Below, piece by piece: positions 8,402 through 15,758 of a DNA stretch of 64,000 bases. Position 1 is the first letter of the stretch; each line of letters opens with the position of its first letter. The stretch spans positions 62,001 to 126,000 of the forward strand of contig NZ_JAHEBT010000055.1 of assembly GCF_024642105.1 (NCBI RefSeq). Direction: 5' to 3'. Under the pieces are notes generated by a model, which was given only the letters and a program-made list of their open reading frames with translations, was not told where the DNA came from and made no database searches. A program made the position numbers and the translations under genes. This stretch comes from Flavobacterium sp. (GTDB taxonomy: Bacteria; Bacteroidota; Bacteroidia; Flavobacteriales; Flavobacteriaceae).

Positions 8402-8458
8402 TAAAGCGTTATTAGTGAAACGTGAATTGTCATTCGAGAAACAGTAGTCGTAAATATT

Positions 8459-8550
8459 TAACACACCCCTAGCCCCTATAATTCTAGTTTTTATTGTTTT
8501 ATCGGAATCGTTGAATCTTCGATTTGAAGAGGGGAATGTTTTGTAGTTTG
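8459..8550 (+). repeat. H46 hairpin repeat, long-loop (92-nt) form
   Basis: Same ends as other H46 copies but the hairpin is opened by about 50 nt replacing the 4-nt loop, including GGAATCGTTGAATCTTCGAT. Exactly 46 nt longer than the short form. Confidence 0.9.
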
Positions 8551-8600
8551 TAAGGCGTGATTCGTGAATTGTCATTCGACAAACAATAGTCGTAAATATT

Positions 8601-8646
8601 TAACACACCCCTAGCCCCTCTCAAGAGGGGAACGTTTTGTAGTTTG
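8601..8646 (+). repeat. H46 hairpin repeat, short loop
   Basis: Contains CCCCTCTCAAGAGGGG. With the following 27 nt this matches 4680-4752 at 72 of 73 positions. Confidence 0.9.
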
Positions 8647-8665
8647 ATTTACGATTTGAGAAATA

Positions 8666-8693
8666 GAGATTGCGTCACTACGTTCGCAATGAC
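8666..8693. repeat. N29 hairpin repeat, uninterrupted
   Basis: GAGATTGCGTCACTACG then TTCGCAATGAC; the ATTGC/GCAAT arms are intact. This is the empty site matching the P18-filled copy at 4745-4790. Confidence 0.85.
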
Positions 8694-8700
8694 TTACATT

Positions 8701-8724
8701 AGCGCCTTGGCGCCTTAGTGGCAA
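8701..8724 (+). repeat. L27 leader repeat before rfbD
   Basis: AGCGCCTTGGCGCCTTAGTG followed by GCAA, related to the CTTAGTGACTTAGCGCC...GTGGCAAAA leaders before rfbB and rfbA. Confidence 0.65.
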
Positions 8725-8737
8725 CAAAAGCAGAATA

Positions 8738-9586
8738 ATGAATAAAAAAATATTAGTTACAGGAGCTAACGGACAAATGGGTTCGGAATTGAAGGTGTTG
8801 GCATTTCAGTATGCCCAATTTGAATGGGTGTTTGCGGATCGTTCGGTTTTGGATTTGAGTGATTTGGCATCGATATCCAAGGTGTTGGATGGGATTCAAC
8901 CTCACATTATTATTAATTGTGCTGCATATACTGCCGTGGATAGAGCAGAAACAGAAACGGAATTGGCCGATGTGTTGAACCATCAAGCGGTGGCGGTTTT
9001 GGCGCAATGGGCTCAGTCTAATGGGGGTCAATTGGTTCATGTTTCCACCGATTATGTCTTTGATGGCAATTCGAGTGTTGCTCTAACTGAAGAGGCACCT
9101 ACGGGTCCGATCAATGTGTATGGTCAAACCAAACTTGCCGGAGAACAGGCTTGTCTGTATGAAAATCCGGAGGTGATTGTTATTCGGACTTCCTGGGTGT
9201 ATTCTCGTTTTGGCAATAATTTTGTTAAAACCATGAGTCGTTTGATGCAAGAACGCGATAGTCTCAATGTGGTGAATGATCAAATAGGTAGTCCCACTTA
9301 TGCTGCTGATTTGGCGCAAGCTATTATGACAATCATCACTCATCCGCATTGGCAAGGTGGTATTTATCATTTTTCGAATGAAGGCGAAATCAGTTGGTAT
9401 GAATTTGCTTTGGCGATTCGGGAAATAGGCGGGTTTGATTGTGTGGTCAGTGGTATTCCAAGTTCGGATTATCCTACACCGGCGCGTCGTCCGCATTATT
9501 CCTTATTGGACAAATCCAAAATTACAACTACTTTTGGGGTGGTGGTTCCCGGGTATCGGGAGAGTTTGGAGCGGTGTATGAAGTGA
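8738..9586 (+). CDS. rfbD: dTDP-4-dehydrorhamnose reductase
   Basis: A 282-residue NAD(P)H-dependent reductase that forms dTDP-L-rhamnose in the last step of the pathway. GANGQMGSEL at 9-18 binds the cofactor; STDYVFDG at 103-110 holds the catalytic Thr; Y128-G-Q-T-K132 is the catalytic pair. The R-P-x-x-S-x-L-D motif near the end (RRPHYSLLDKSKI) is typical of RmlD. Length is normal. Codons are richer in G at third positions than the housekeeping genes to the right, as in rfbB and rfbA, so the three probably share a history. No promoter box is seen; an L27 repeat forms the leader. Confidence 0.97.
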   Translation: MNKKILVTGANGQMGSELKVLAFQYAQFEWVFADRSVLDLSDLASISKVLDGIQPHIIINCAAYTAVDRAETETELADVLNHQAVAVLAQWAQSNGGQLVHVSTDYVFDGNSSVALTEEAPTGPINVYGQTKLAGEQACLYENPEVIVIRTSWVYSRFGNNFVKTMSRLMQERDSLNVVNDQIGSPTYAADLAQAIMTIITHPHWQGGIYHFSNEGEISWYEFALAIREIGGFDCVVSGIPSSDYPTPARRPHYSLLDKSKITTTFGVVVPGYRESLERCMK

Positions 9587-9715
9587 TTTACGATATACGA
9601 TTTACGATATACGATTTACGATGTACGATATACGATGTACGATGTTTCAATGTATCAATGTATCAATGTATCAATGTGACAATGTAGCAATTTAGGGATT
9701 TACGATGTACGATAT

Positions 9716-9748
9716 TAGCTTCGCTCCGTTCGGCTTCGCCTCGGGTCG
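9716..9748. repeat. G33 GC-rich mini-repeat
   Basis: Identical 33-nt unit to 5831-5863, between TTTACGATGTACGATAT and GGGTACGATG. Confidence 0.88.
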
Positions 9749-9928
9749 GGGTACGATGTGGGAATGTAACAATTTGAAAATTTGAAAATGCAAAATCTTT
9801 GTGACTTAATACTTTGTATACAAAAGAGGAGAACACAGATTAATGAAATTTGAGAAATTGGTACAATCTTAATGCATCTATTCTTTTAATGTTAAGGGTT
9901 GAACACAGATTGGAAAATTAGAGATTGC

Positions 9929-9947
9929 CTGACTGCAGCAGGCAGGC
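9929..9947. repeat. P18 palindromic mini-insert inside N29
   Basis: CTGACTGCAGCAGGCAGGC lies exactly between GAGATTGC and TTCACTGCGTTCGCAATG. The same flanks are joined without it at 11310-11338. Confidence 0.87.
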
Positions 9948-9985
9948 TTCACTGCGTTCGCAATGACAGACAAGAGATAAAAAAA

Positions 9986-10014
9986 CTTAGTGACTTAGCG
10001 CCTTTGTGGCAAAA
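9986..10014 (+). repeat. L27 leader repeat before rfbB
   Basis: CTTAGTGACTTAGCGCC then TTTGTGGCAAAA; the A-rich end merges into the translation start region 8 nt before the ATG. Confidence 0.8.
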
Positions 10015-10021
10015 TAAAAAA

Positions 10022-11068
10022 ATGAAAAAAATATTGATTACCGGTGGTGCCGGATTTATTGGATCTCATGTGGTGAGACGTTTTGTGAATCAGTATCCGA
10101 ATTACCAAATTTTTAATTTGGATGCGTTGACGTATGCAGGGAATTTAGAGAATATAGCCGATATTGAAAAGGCGCCTAATTATACCTTTGTGAAAGGGGA
10201 TATTGTGGATGCTCCTTTTATTGACGCTTTGTTTGCTGAACATCAGTTTGATGGGGTATTGCACCTAGCAGCCGAGTCGCATGTGGATCGCTCTATCACC
10301 GATCCTTTGGCGTTTGTGAAAACGAATGTGATTGGGACGATGAATTTGTTGAATGCCGCTAAAACGATTTGGGTAGGGAAAGAAGAAGGCAAACGTTTCT
10401 ACCATATCAGTACCGATGAGGTGTATGGTAGTCTGGGTGCTGAAGGCTTGTTTACTGAAACTACGGCTTATGACCCTAATTCGCCTTACTCCGCTTCGAA
10501 AGCGAGTTCGGATCATTTTGTACGAGCTTATGGTGAGACCTATGGTTTGCCGTATGTGCTCACGAATTGCTCTAACAATTATGGCCCTTTTCATTTTCCG
10601 GAGAAATTGATTCCGCTTTTCATTAATAATATTATTCAGAATAAGCCGTTACCTGTCTATGGCGATGGGAAATATACGCGTGATTGGTTGTTTGTAGAAG
10701 ATCATGCCGTAGCGATTGATTTGGTTTTTCACCAAGGAGTGAATCACGATACTTACAATATTGGTGGGTTCAACGAATGGCAAAATATTGATTTGGTGAA
10801 ATTGTTGTGCCAAATCATGGATGACAAATTAGGCCGCCCAGCAGGAACGTCGGCACAATTGATTACTTATGTAAAAGACCGTCCAGGACACGATTTGCGT
10901 TATGCGATTGATGCGACTAAAATTAACCAAGAGTTGGGTTGGAAGCCATCCGTTACTTTTGAAGAGGGATTGGAACGTACGGTAAATTGGTATTTGGAGA
11001 ATCAAGAATGGTTGGATAATGTGACTTCGGGGGCGTATGCATCCTACTATGAGAAACAATATTCTTAG
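10022..11068 (+). CDS. rfbB: dTDP-glucose 4,6-dehydratase
   Basis: A 348-residue NAD-dependent dehydratase producing dTDP-4-keto-6-deoxy-glucose, second step to dTDP-L-rhamnose. GGAGFIGSH at 8-16; STDEVYG at 130-136 gives the catalytic Thr131-Asp132-Glu133; Y156-S-A-S-K160 is the catalytic pair; NNYGPFHFPEKLIP and RDWLFVEDH follow as in RmlB. The ATG at 10022 puts MKKILITGG at the N-terminus as in the family; upstream in-frame codons are repeat sequence. Lies between rfbD and rfbA with repeat-filled gaps on both sides. Confidence 0.98.
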   Translation: MKKILITGGAGFIGSHVVRRFVNQYPNYQIFNLDALTYAGNLENIADIEKAPNYTFVKGDIVDAPFIDALFAEHQFDGVLHLAAESHVDRSITDPLAFVKTNVIGTMNLLNAAKTIWVGKEEGKRFYHISTDEVYGSLGAEGLFTETTAYDPNSPYSASKASSDHFVRAYGETYGLPYVLTNCSNNYGPFHFPEKLIPLFINNIIQNKPLPVYGDGKYTRDWLFVEDHAVAIDLVFHQGVNHDTYNIGGFNEWQNIDLVKLLCQIMDDKLGRPAGTSAQLITYVKDRPGHDLRYAIDATKINQELGWKPSVTFEEGLERTVNWYLENQEWLDNVTSGAYASYYEKQYS

Positions 11069-11145
11069 ATGTACGATTTACGATATACGATTTACGATTT
11101 ACGATTTACGATGTAGGAATGTAGCAATTTAGGGATTTACGATAT

Positions 11146-11178
11146 TAGCTTCGCTCCGTTCGGCTTCGCCTCGGGTCG
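11146..11178. repeat. G33 GC-rich mini-repeat
   Basis: Third identical 33-nt unit, between GGGATTTACGATAT and AGGTACGATATACGAGG. Confidence 0.88.
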
Positions 11179-11309
11179 AGGTACGATATACGAGGTACGA
11201 TTTACTATATACGATGTACGATTTTGGAATGTAACAATTTGAAAATTAGAAAATGGAACAATTTCAGAATTTACTAGTTGCAATATTGGAACACAGATTG
11301 GGAAAATTC

Positions 11310-11338
11310 GAGATTGCTTCACTGCGTTCGCAATGACA
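11310..11338. repeat. N29 hairpin repeat, uninterrupted
   Basis: GAGATTGCTTCACTGCG then TTCGCAATGACA with ATTGC/GCAAT arms. Preceded by ACACAGATTGGGAAAATTC as in the filled copy at 9903. Confidence 0.85.
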
Positions 11339-11397
11339 GATAACAAATAGATTTAGTGTCTTCGTGGCAAAAAAAAATACACAGATTGGGGAAATTA

Positions 11398-11426
11398 GAG
11401 ATTGCTTCACTGCGTTCGTAATGACA
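11398..11426. repeat. N29 hairpin repeat, uninterrupted
   Basis: GAGATTGCTTCACTGCG then TTCGTAATGACA; one arm has changed, giving a G-T (G-U) pair in the stem. Confidence 0.82.
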
Positions 11427-11445
11427 AACACTAGATAAAAATTAA

Positions 11446-11474
11446 CTTAGTGACTTAGTGCCTTCGCGGCAAAA
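11446..11474 (+). repeat. L27 leader repeat before rfbA
   Basis: CTTAGTGACTTAGTGCC then TTCGCGGCAAAA, ending 11 nt before the rfbA ATG. A shorter relative is at 11351-11372. Confidence 0.8.
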
Positions 11475-11485
11475 TAAAATAAAAT

Positions 11486-12355
11486 ATGAAAGGAATTATA
11501 TTAGCTGGTGGGTCTGGGACTCGATTGCACCCTTTGACTTTGGCGATGAGTAAGCAAATGATGCCTGTGTATGACAAGCCCATGATTTATTATCCGTTGT
11601 CGACTTTGATGATGGCGGGGATTAACGAAATTTTGATTATTTCGACGCCTCATGATTTGCCGAATTTTCAGAGATTATTGGGTGATGGGTCAGAGATTGG
11701 TTGTCAATTTAGTTATGCTGAACAAGCTGTGCCGAATGGATTGGCACAGGCTTTTGTGATTGGTGCTGATTTTATAGGAAATGATTCGGTGGCTTTAGTG
11801 TTAGGCGATAATATTTTCTTTGGTGCCCATATGCAAGAATTGTTGCGTTCTAATACGACGCCTGAGGGTGGGGTGGTATTTGCCTACCATGTTTCGGATC
11901 CAGAGCGTTATGGGGTAGTGGAATTTGATGCCAACAATAAAGCACTTTCCATAGAGGAAAAACCATTGGAACCCAAATCGAATTATGCGGTACCTGGATT
12001 GTATTTTTATGATAACTCGGTGGTGGAAATTGCTAAAAATATTCAGCCTTCCGCTCGTGGGGAATATGAGATTACGGATGTCAACAAAGAATACCTAAAA
12101 CAAGGGAAGTTGAAAGTGGGGATTTTAAGTCGTGGAACGGCTTGGCTAGATACTGGAACTTTTGCCAGCTTGATGCAAGCAGGGCAGTTTGTTCAGGTAT
12201 TGGAAGAGCGTCAGGGGTTGAAAGTAGGTTGTATTGAGGAAATCGCTTGGCGTCAGGGTTTTATCTCGAACGAGCAGTTGAAAGTACTTGCTGAACCCTT
12301 GCGTAAGTCGGGTTATGGCGACTATCTTTTAGGATTATTACAATATAAATTGTAA
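11486..12355 (+). CDS. rfbA: Glucose-1-phosphate thymidylyltransferase
   Basis: A 289-residue nucleotidyltransferase joining dTTP and glucose-1-phosphate, the first step to dTDP-L-rhamnose. The [11 protein letters not shown] signature (8-18) is followed by the activator lysine region [21 protein letters not shown], the [10 protein letters not shown] metal site and RGTAWLDTG. Length is normal for RmlA (about 285-295). Last of the four rhamnose genes; the order rfbC-(inserts)-rfbD-rfbB-rfbA completes the pathway within 7.5 kb. Confidence 0.98.
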   Translation: MKGIILAGGSGTRLHPLTLAMSKQMMPVYDKPMIYYPLSTLMMAGINEILIISTPHDLPNFQRLLGDGSEIGCQFSYAEQAVPNGLAQAFVIGADFIGNDSVALVLGDNIFFGAHMQELLRSNTTPEGGVVFAYHVSDPERYGVVEFDANNKALSIEEKPLEPKSNYAVPGLYFYDNSVVEIAKNIQPSARGEYEITDVNKEYLKQGKLKVGILSRGTAWLDTGTFASLMQAGQFVQVLEERQGLKVGCIEEIAWRQGFISNEQLKVLAEPLRKSGYGDYLLGLLQYKL

Positions 12356-12410
12356 GACTTATTCGAAAAAAAATCAATTAGAACGTGCTTTTTATATCAT
12401 TTAAATTGTT

Positions 12411-12418
12411 TACATTTG
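12411..12418 (+). promoter_or_regulatory. -7 promoter box for UDP-sugar dehydratase gene
   Basis: TACATTTG matches TAnnTTTG; start of transcription would be near 12425, leaving a leader of about 55 nt before the ATG at 12481. A -33 TTTG is not evident. Confidence 0.5.
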
Positions 12419-12480
12419 AATTGAACCTAAAAAAATAGGGGTGCAATACTATTAATAATTCTAGTTAATTGAATATCAAT

Positions 12481-14433
12481 ATGTCAGCAAAAGAAACTTC
12501 TTCCAATTCCTTTTTTTCAAGAGAAAATTTGCGATTTAGTATCAGTAGTTTGAACTATTTGCCTCGTTGGATTGTTTTGTCAATTGATTTTGGGGTATTG
12601 ATAGCTTCTTGTTTGTTTAGCTTTTTGCTATTTAGAGGGACAGGGCTGGATTATGTTATTACTCCACTATGGATAGAACTTATTGTTTTCTTTTTAGTAG
12701 TCAATTTATTCTCTTTTTGGCTTTTTAGAACTTATTCTGGTATTATTCGCCATTCTTCTTATATCGATGCGGTTAAGCTCTTGTTTTCACAGGTAATGGT
12801 ATTGGTGTTTTTTCTGGTTTTTAATCTTATTTATGAATATCATTTTCATGAAAAAGCCTTTTTAAATACCGCCTTGTTTATAAATACTGTTTTTACTTTT
12901 TGTGGGCTCTTTTTGTATCGTGTTATTGTCAAGCGCACCTTTGAACTGTATTTTTCGGATACTACCAAAAATAAATTAGTTCGGGTTGTTATTTATGGAA
13001 CAGATGCTAATGCCATTTCTGTGGCTAATGCCTTGAATTTTGAAACTCCAGCTCGTTTTAAGGTAATTGGGTTTGTGGATCACCATAATCAGAATGTTTC
13101 TAAGCGTATGTTGGATTTGCCTATTTTGGCACAAAAGAAAAAATTACCCGCTTTGATGCGTTCGTTAAGTGCTGAAGGGATTATTATAGCCGATAAGAGT
13201 TTGACCAAAGAAGAACAAATCCATATTGTAGATCAATGTTTGGAATTCAATTATAAGGTGTTTACGGTACCATTGATTACCAACTGGGAAAACCAAAAAG
13301 AGATTTCTCAAAAAATTAAAAATATTCAGATTGAAGATTTATTGGAACGTAAACCTATTGTGTTAGATAGTTGTTCTATTTCTAAACAATTGAAAGATAA
13401 AACGGTCTTAATTACGGGTGCTGCGGGTTCTATTGGTAGTGAAATAGTTCGCCAGGTCTTGACTTTTAATCCCAAAGTGATTTTGATGTTGGATCAAGCT
13501 GAAACACCTTTGCATCAATTGACTTTGGAAACGCAAGCATTAGCAACAGATACTCTTATTTATAGTTTGGTTGCTGATGTGCGAAGTAAAAAGGCCATGG
13601 AAGCTGTTTTTTCTACTTATCACCCTCAGGTGGTGTATCATGCGGCAGCCTACAAGCACGTGCCCTTGATGGAAGAAAATCCTGCACAAGCGATTGTAAC
13701 GAATGTTAAAGGAACTAAAAATGTAGCTGATTTATCATGTAAATATGAGGTGGCCAAGTTTGTGATGGTTTCCACCGATAAGGCGGTTAATCCTTCGAAT
13801 GTGATGGGAGCTAGTAAACGTATTGCAGAGAAGTATGTACAGTCTTTGCAATGGAAACATAAAAAAGATCGTACAGGTATTGTTACTAAATTCATTACTA
13901 CCCGTTTTGGGAATGTCTTAGGATCTAATGGTTCTGTAGTCCCATTGTTTACGAAACAAATTGCTGAAGGAGGTCCTGTGACCATAACGCATAAAGATAT
14001 TATTCGTTATTTTATGACTATTCCGGAGGCTTGTCAGCTGGTGTTGGAAGCTGGTGCTATGGGTAATGGAGGCGAAATCTATATTTTTGATATGGGTAAA
14101 CCGGTTAGGATTTATGATTTGGCTCGTAAGATGATTAAATTGGCTGGTTTTACACCCGATGTTGATATTAAAATTGATGTGGTTGGACTTCGTCCAGGGG
14201 AAAAACTGTACGAAGAATTATTGAATGATACTGCAAAGACTATTCCTACTCATCACAATAAAATCATGATTGCTCAAGAAATGGAAGAGGAGTTCGAGGA
14301 ATTGCATCAGGATATTATCGAATTGATTACGGGTTCGGATGTTTTTGATAATGATGCGATTGTTGCCCAAATGAAAAAAATTGTACCGGAGTTTAAGAGT
14401 ATGAATTCTACTTTTGCCGTTTTGGATAAGTAA
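12481..14433 (+). CDS. Membrane-bound UDP-sugar 4,6-dehydratase (CapD/PglF/WbpM type)
   Basis: A 650-residue inner-membrane enzyme, probably converting UDP-GlcNAc to a UDP-4-keto-6-deoxy sugar. Four hydrophobic segments lie in the first 150 residues, then a CoA-binding-like Rossmann domain (RVVIYGTDANAISVA), then the dehydratase domain with GAAGSIGSE (313-321), AAYKHVPLME, VSTDKAVNPSNVMGASKR and RPGEKLYEELL. Catalytic Tyr of the Y-x-x-x-K pair is Met442 with Lys446, as known for the long PglF/WbpM form. ATG 12481 is preferred over a TTG 12 nt upstream. A terminator-like hairpin follows. Likely feeds the DegT aminotransferase at 204. Confidence 0.94.
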   Translation: MSAKETSSNSFFSRENLRFSISSLNYLPRWIVLSIDFGVLIASCLFSFLLFRGTGLDYVITPLWIELIVFFLVVNLFSFWLFRTYSGIIRHSSYIDAVKLLFSQVMVLVFFLVFNLIYEYHFHEKAFLNTALFINTVFTFCGLFLYRVIVKRTFELYFSDTTKNKLVRVVIYGTDANAISVANALNFETPARFKVIGFVDHHNQNVSKRMLDLPILAQKKKLPALMRSLSAEGIIIADKSLTKEEQIHIVDQCLEFNYKVFTVPLITNWENQKEISQKIKNIQIEDLLERKPIVLDSCSISKQLKDKTVLITGAAGSIGSEIVRQVLTFNPKVILMLDQAETPLHQLTLETQALATDTLIYSLVADVRSKKAMEAVFSTYHPQVVYHAAAYKHVPLMEENPAQAIVTNVKGTKNVADLSCKYEVAKFVMVSTDKAVNPSNVMGASKRIAEKYVQSLQWKHKKDRTGIVTKFITTRFGNVLGSNGSVVPLFTKQIAEGGPVTITHKDIIRYFMTIPEACQLVLEAGAMGNGGEIYIFDMGKPVRIYDLARKMIKLAGFTPDVDIKIDVVGLRPGEKLYEELLNDTAKTIPTHHNKIMIAQEMEEEFEELHQDIIELITGSDVFDNDAIVAQMKKIVPEFKSMNSTFAVLDK

Positions 14434-14458
14434 GCGGTAATTGTTTGCCAATTGATAT

Positions 14459-14496
14459 GAATCCCTGGAGTGTTTTGCTCTGGGGATTTTTTTTTG
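14459..14496 (+). terminator. Rho-independent terminator after the dehydratase gene
   Basis: ATCCCTGGAG / CTCTGGGGAT stem with a 7-nt loop, followed by nine T. It closes the transcription unit that ends at 14433. Confidence 0.8.
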
Positions 14497-14815
14497 GTTT
14501 TCGGTTTTCGGTTATTTGTTGTTGGTTGTTAGTTGTCGGTTATCTGTTGTTGGTTGTTAGTTTTTGGTTGTTAGTTTTTGGTTCGTTATTCAAATGTTGA
14601 TTCGAAGTGTCGGGATTGAATTTTTTCTTCGTATATCTTACCTCGTAAATCGTAAATTTTAAAACCATATAAGGCATATAAGGTATTATAAGGAGGTCGC
14701 TTCGCTCTTTATTAAAACTAATATTTTTAAACCATTAAGAAATTAAGGTTCATTACGATTTACTTGTTTTCAAATTACTATATCGTACTTCGAATATCTT
14801 ACTTCGTATATTATC

Positions 14816-14861
14816 TAACACACCCCTAACCCCTCTCAAGAGGGGAACGTTTTGTGGTTTG
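14816..14861 (+). repeat. H46 hairpin repeat, short loop (array copy 1)
   Basis: CCCCTCTCAAGAGGGG core; ends TTTTGTGGTTTG. Confidence 0.9.
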
Positions 14862-15052
14862 AAATTCGTGTATCTTACCTCGTAAATCGTAAATTTTAAA
14901 ACCATATAAGGCATATAAGGTATTATAAGAAGGTCGCTTCGCTCTTTATTAAAATTAATATTTTTAAACCATTAAGAAATTAAGGTTCATTACGATTTAC
15001 TTGTTTTCAAATTACTATATCGTACTTCGAATATCTTACTTCGTATATTATC

Positions 15053-15144
15053 TAACACCCCCTTAGCCCCTATAACTCTTGTTTTTATTGTTTTTTTGGA
15101 ATCGTTGAATCTTCGATTTTAAGAGGGGAACGTTTTGTGGTTTG
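15053..15144 (+). repeat. H46 hairpin repeat, long-loop form (array copy 2)
   Basis: 92 nt; the loop carries GTTTTTATTG and GGAATCGTTGAATCTTCGAT as in the 8459 copy. Confidence 0.9.
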
Positions 15145-15335
15145 TGATTCGTGAATCTTACCTCGTAAATCGTAAATTTTTAAATCCTATAAGGCATATA
15201 AGGTATTATAAGGAAGTCGCTTCGCTCTTTATTAAAACTAATATTTTTAAACCATTAAGAAATTAAGGTTTATTACGATTTACTTGTTTTCAAATTGCAA
15301 TATCGTACTTCGTATATCTTACTTCGTATATTATC

Positions 15336-15427
15336 TAACACACCCCTAGCCCCTATAACTCTTGTTTTTATTGTTTTTTTGGAATCGTTGAATCTTCGAT
15401 TTGAAGAGGGGAACGTTTTGTGGTTTG
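15336..15427 (+). repeat. H46 hairpin repeat, long-loop form (array copy 3)
   Basis: 92 nt, nearly identical to the preceding copy. Confidence 0.9.
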
Positions 15428-15618
15428 AAATTCGTATATCTTACCTCGTAAATCGTAAATTTTAAAACCATATAATGCATATAAGGTATTATAAGGAAGT
15501 CGCTTCGCTCTTTATTAAAACTAATATTTTTAAACCATTAAGAAATTAAGGTTCATTAAGATTTACTTGTTTTCAAATTGCAATATCGTACTTCGTATAT
15601 CTTACTTCGTATATTATC

Positions 15619-15664
15619 TAACACACCCCTAGCCCCTCTATAGAGGGGAACGTATTGTAGTTTG
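15619..15664 (+). repeat. H46 hairpin repeat, short loop (array copy 4)
   Basis: Core CCCCTCTATAGAGGGG: the loop has changed but both arms still pair, forming another perfect 16-bp palindrome. Confidence 0.9.
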
Positions 15665-15758
15665 AAATTCGTATATCTTACCTCGTAAATCGTATATTAT
15701 TAGTTTCTAATAGGAATAAATCTTAATTTTGGGGTTTTCAAATTCGATATCCTCGTTT

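Larger units (their letters stand above)
8278..8737. repeat. Repeat-filled gap with three H46 copies before rfbD
   Basis: No gene seen. Three direct copies of a unit made of H46 plus a spacer (GTGAATTGTCATTCGA...AATAGTCGTAAATATT) start at 8356, 8459 and 8601; spacing 103 and 142 nt, the longer unit holding the long-loop H46. After the third copy come TTTACGATTTGAG, an N29 copy (8666-8693) and an L27 copy (8701-8724) that ends 13 nt before the rfbD ATG. Confidence 0.88.
9587..10021. repeat. Repeat-filled gap between rfbD and rfbB
   Basis: No gene seen; an in-frame extension of rfbB back to 9899 is composed of repeats and rejected. Contains TTTACGATATACGATTTACG and CAATGTATCAATGTATCAAT tandem words (9590-9690), a G33 unit (9716-9748), GAACACAGATT words, an N29 copy split by P18 (9921-9968) and an L27 copy (9986-10014) running directly into the rfbB start. 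Confidence 0.88.
11069..11485. repeat. Repeat-filled gap between rfbB and rfbA
   Basis: No gene seen. Tracts of TACGATTTACGATATACG words (11066-11115, 11180-11225), a G33 unit (11146-11178), AATTTGAAAATTAGAAAATG words (11230-11270), two direct copies of an ACACAGATTGGG + N29 unit (11290-11338, 11380-11426), each followed by an L27 copy (11351-11372, 11446-11474). The duplicated N29+L27 unit repeats every 90-95 nt. Confidence 0.88.
14497..15758. repeat. 1.3-kb repeat-only region with tandem array
   Basis: No gene seen. First part (14497-14590) is a run of GGTTGTTAGTTGTCGG-type words. From 14631 follow four direct copies of one composite unit at 14631, 14868, 15151 and 15434, plus a partial fifth at 15671. 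Copy lengths are 237, 283, 283 and 237 nt; the 46-nt difference is the long versus short H46 loop. Each unit reads: CTTACCTCGTAAATCGTAAA, AACCATATAAGGCATATAAG, GTCGCTTCGCTC, AACCATTAAGAAATTAAGG, ATCGTACTTCG, then H46. Confidence 0.92.

Noticed and set aside
8194..8575. Minus-strand reading frames in the H46 region before rfbD
   Set aside because: They consist of repeat sequence, have no family-like protein sequence and overlap the toxin gene or each other.
9083..9496. 137-codon minus-strand frame inside rfbD
   Set aside because: Shadow of a confidently assigned gene, with no recognisable domain.
9899..10021. N-terminal extension of rfbB
   Set aside because: Made entirely of N29, P18 and L27 repeat sequence; family start MKKILITGG begins at 10022.
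11137..11346. Minus-strand reading frame of 69 codons
   Set aside because: Entirely within G33, word tracts and N29 repeats; protein is low complexity.
12425..12480. Possible riboswitch or JUMPstart/ops element before the dehydratase
   Set aside because: Leader is about 55 nt, with no stable structure and no GGCGGTAG-like ops motif.
14631..15700. Possible CRISPR array (regular direct repeats)
   Set aside because: Units are 237-283 nt and nearly identical throughout; there are no short repeats separated by unique spacers and no cas genes.
14497..15758. Assembly artefact as explanation of the tandem array
   Set aside because: Not excluded, but units differ by point changes and loop form, and related units recur at 18.2 kb, so a duplicated read error is less likely.
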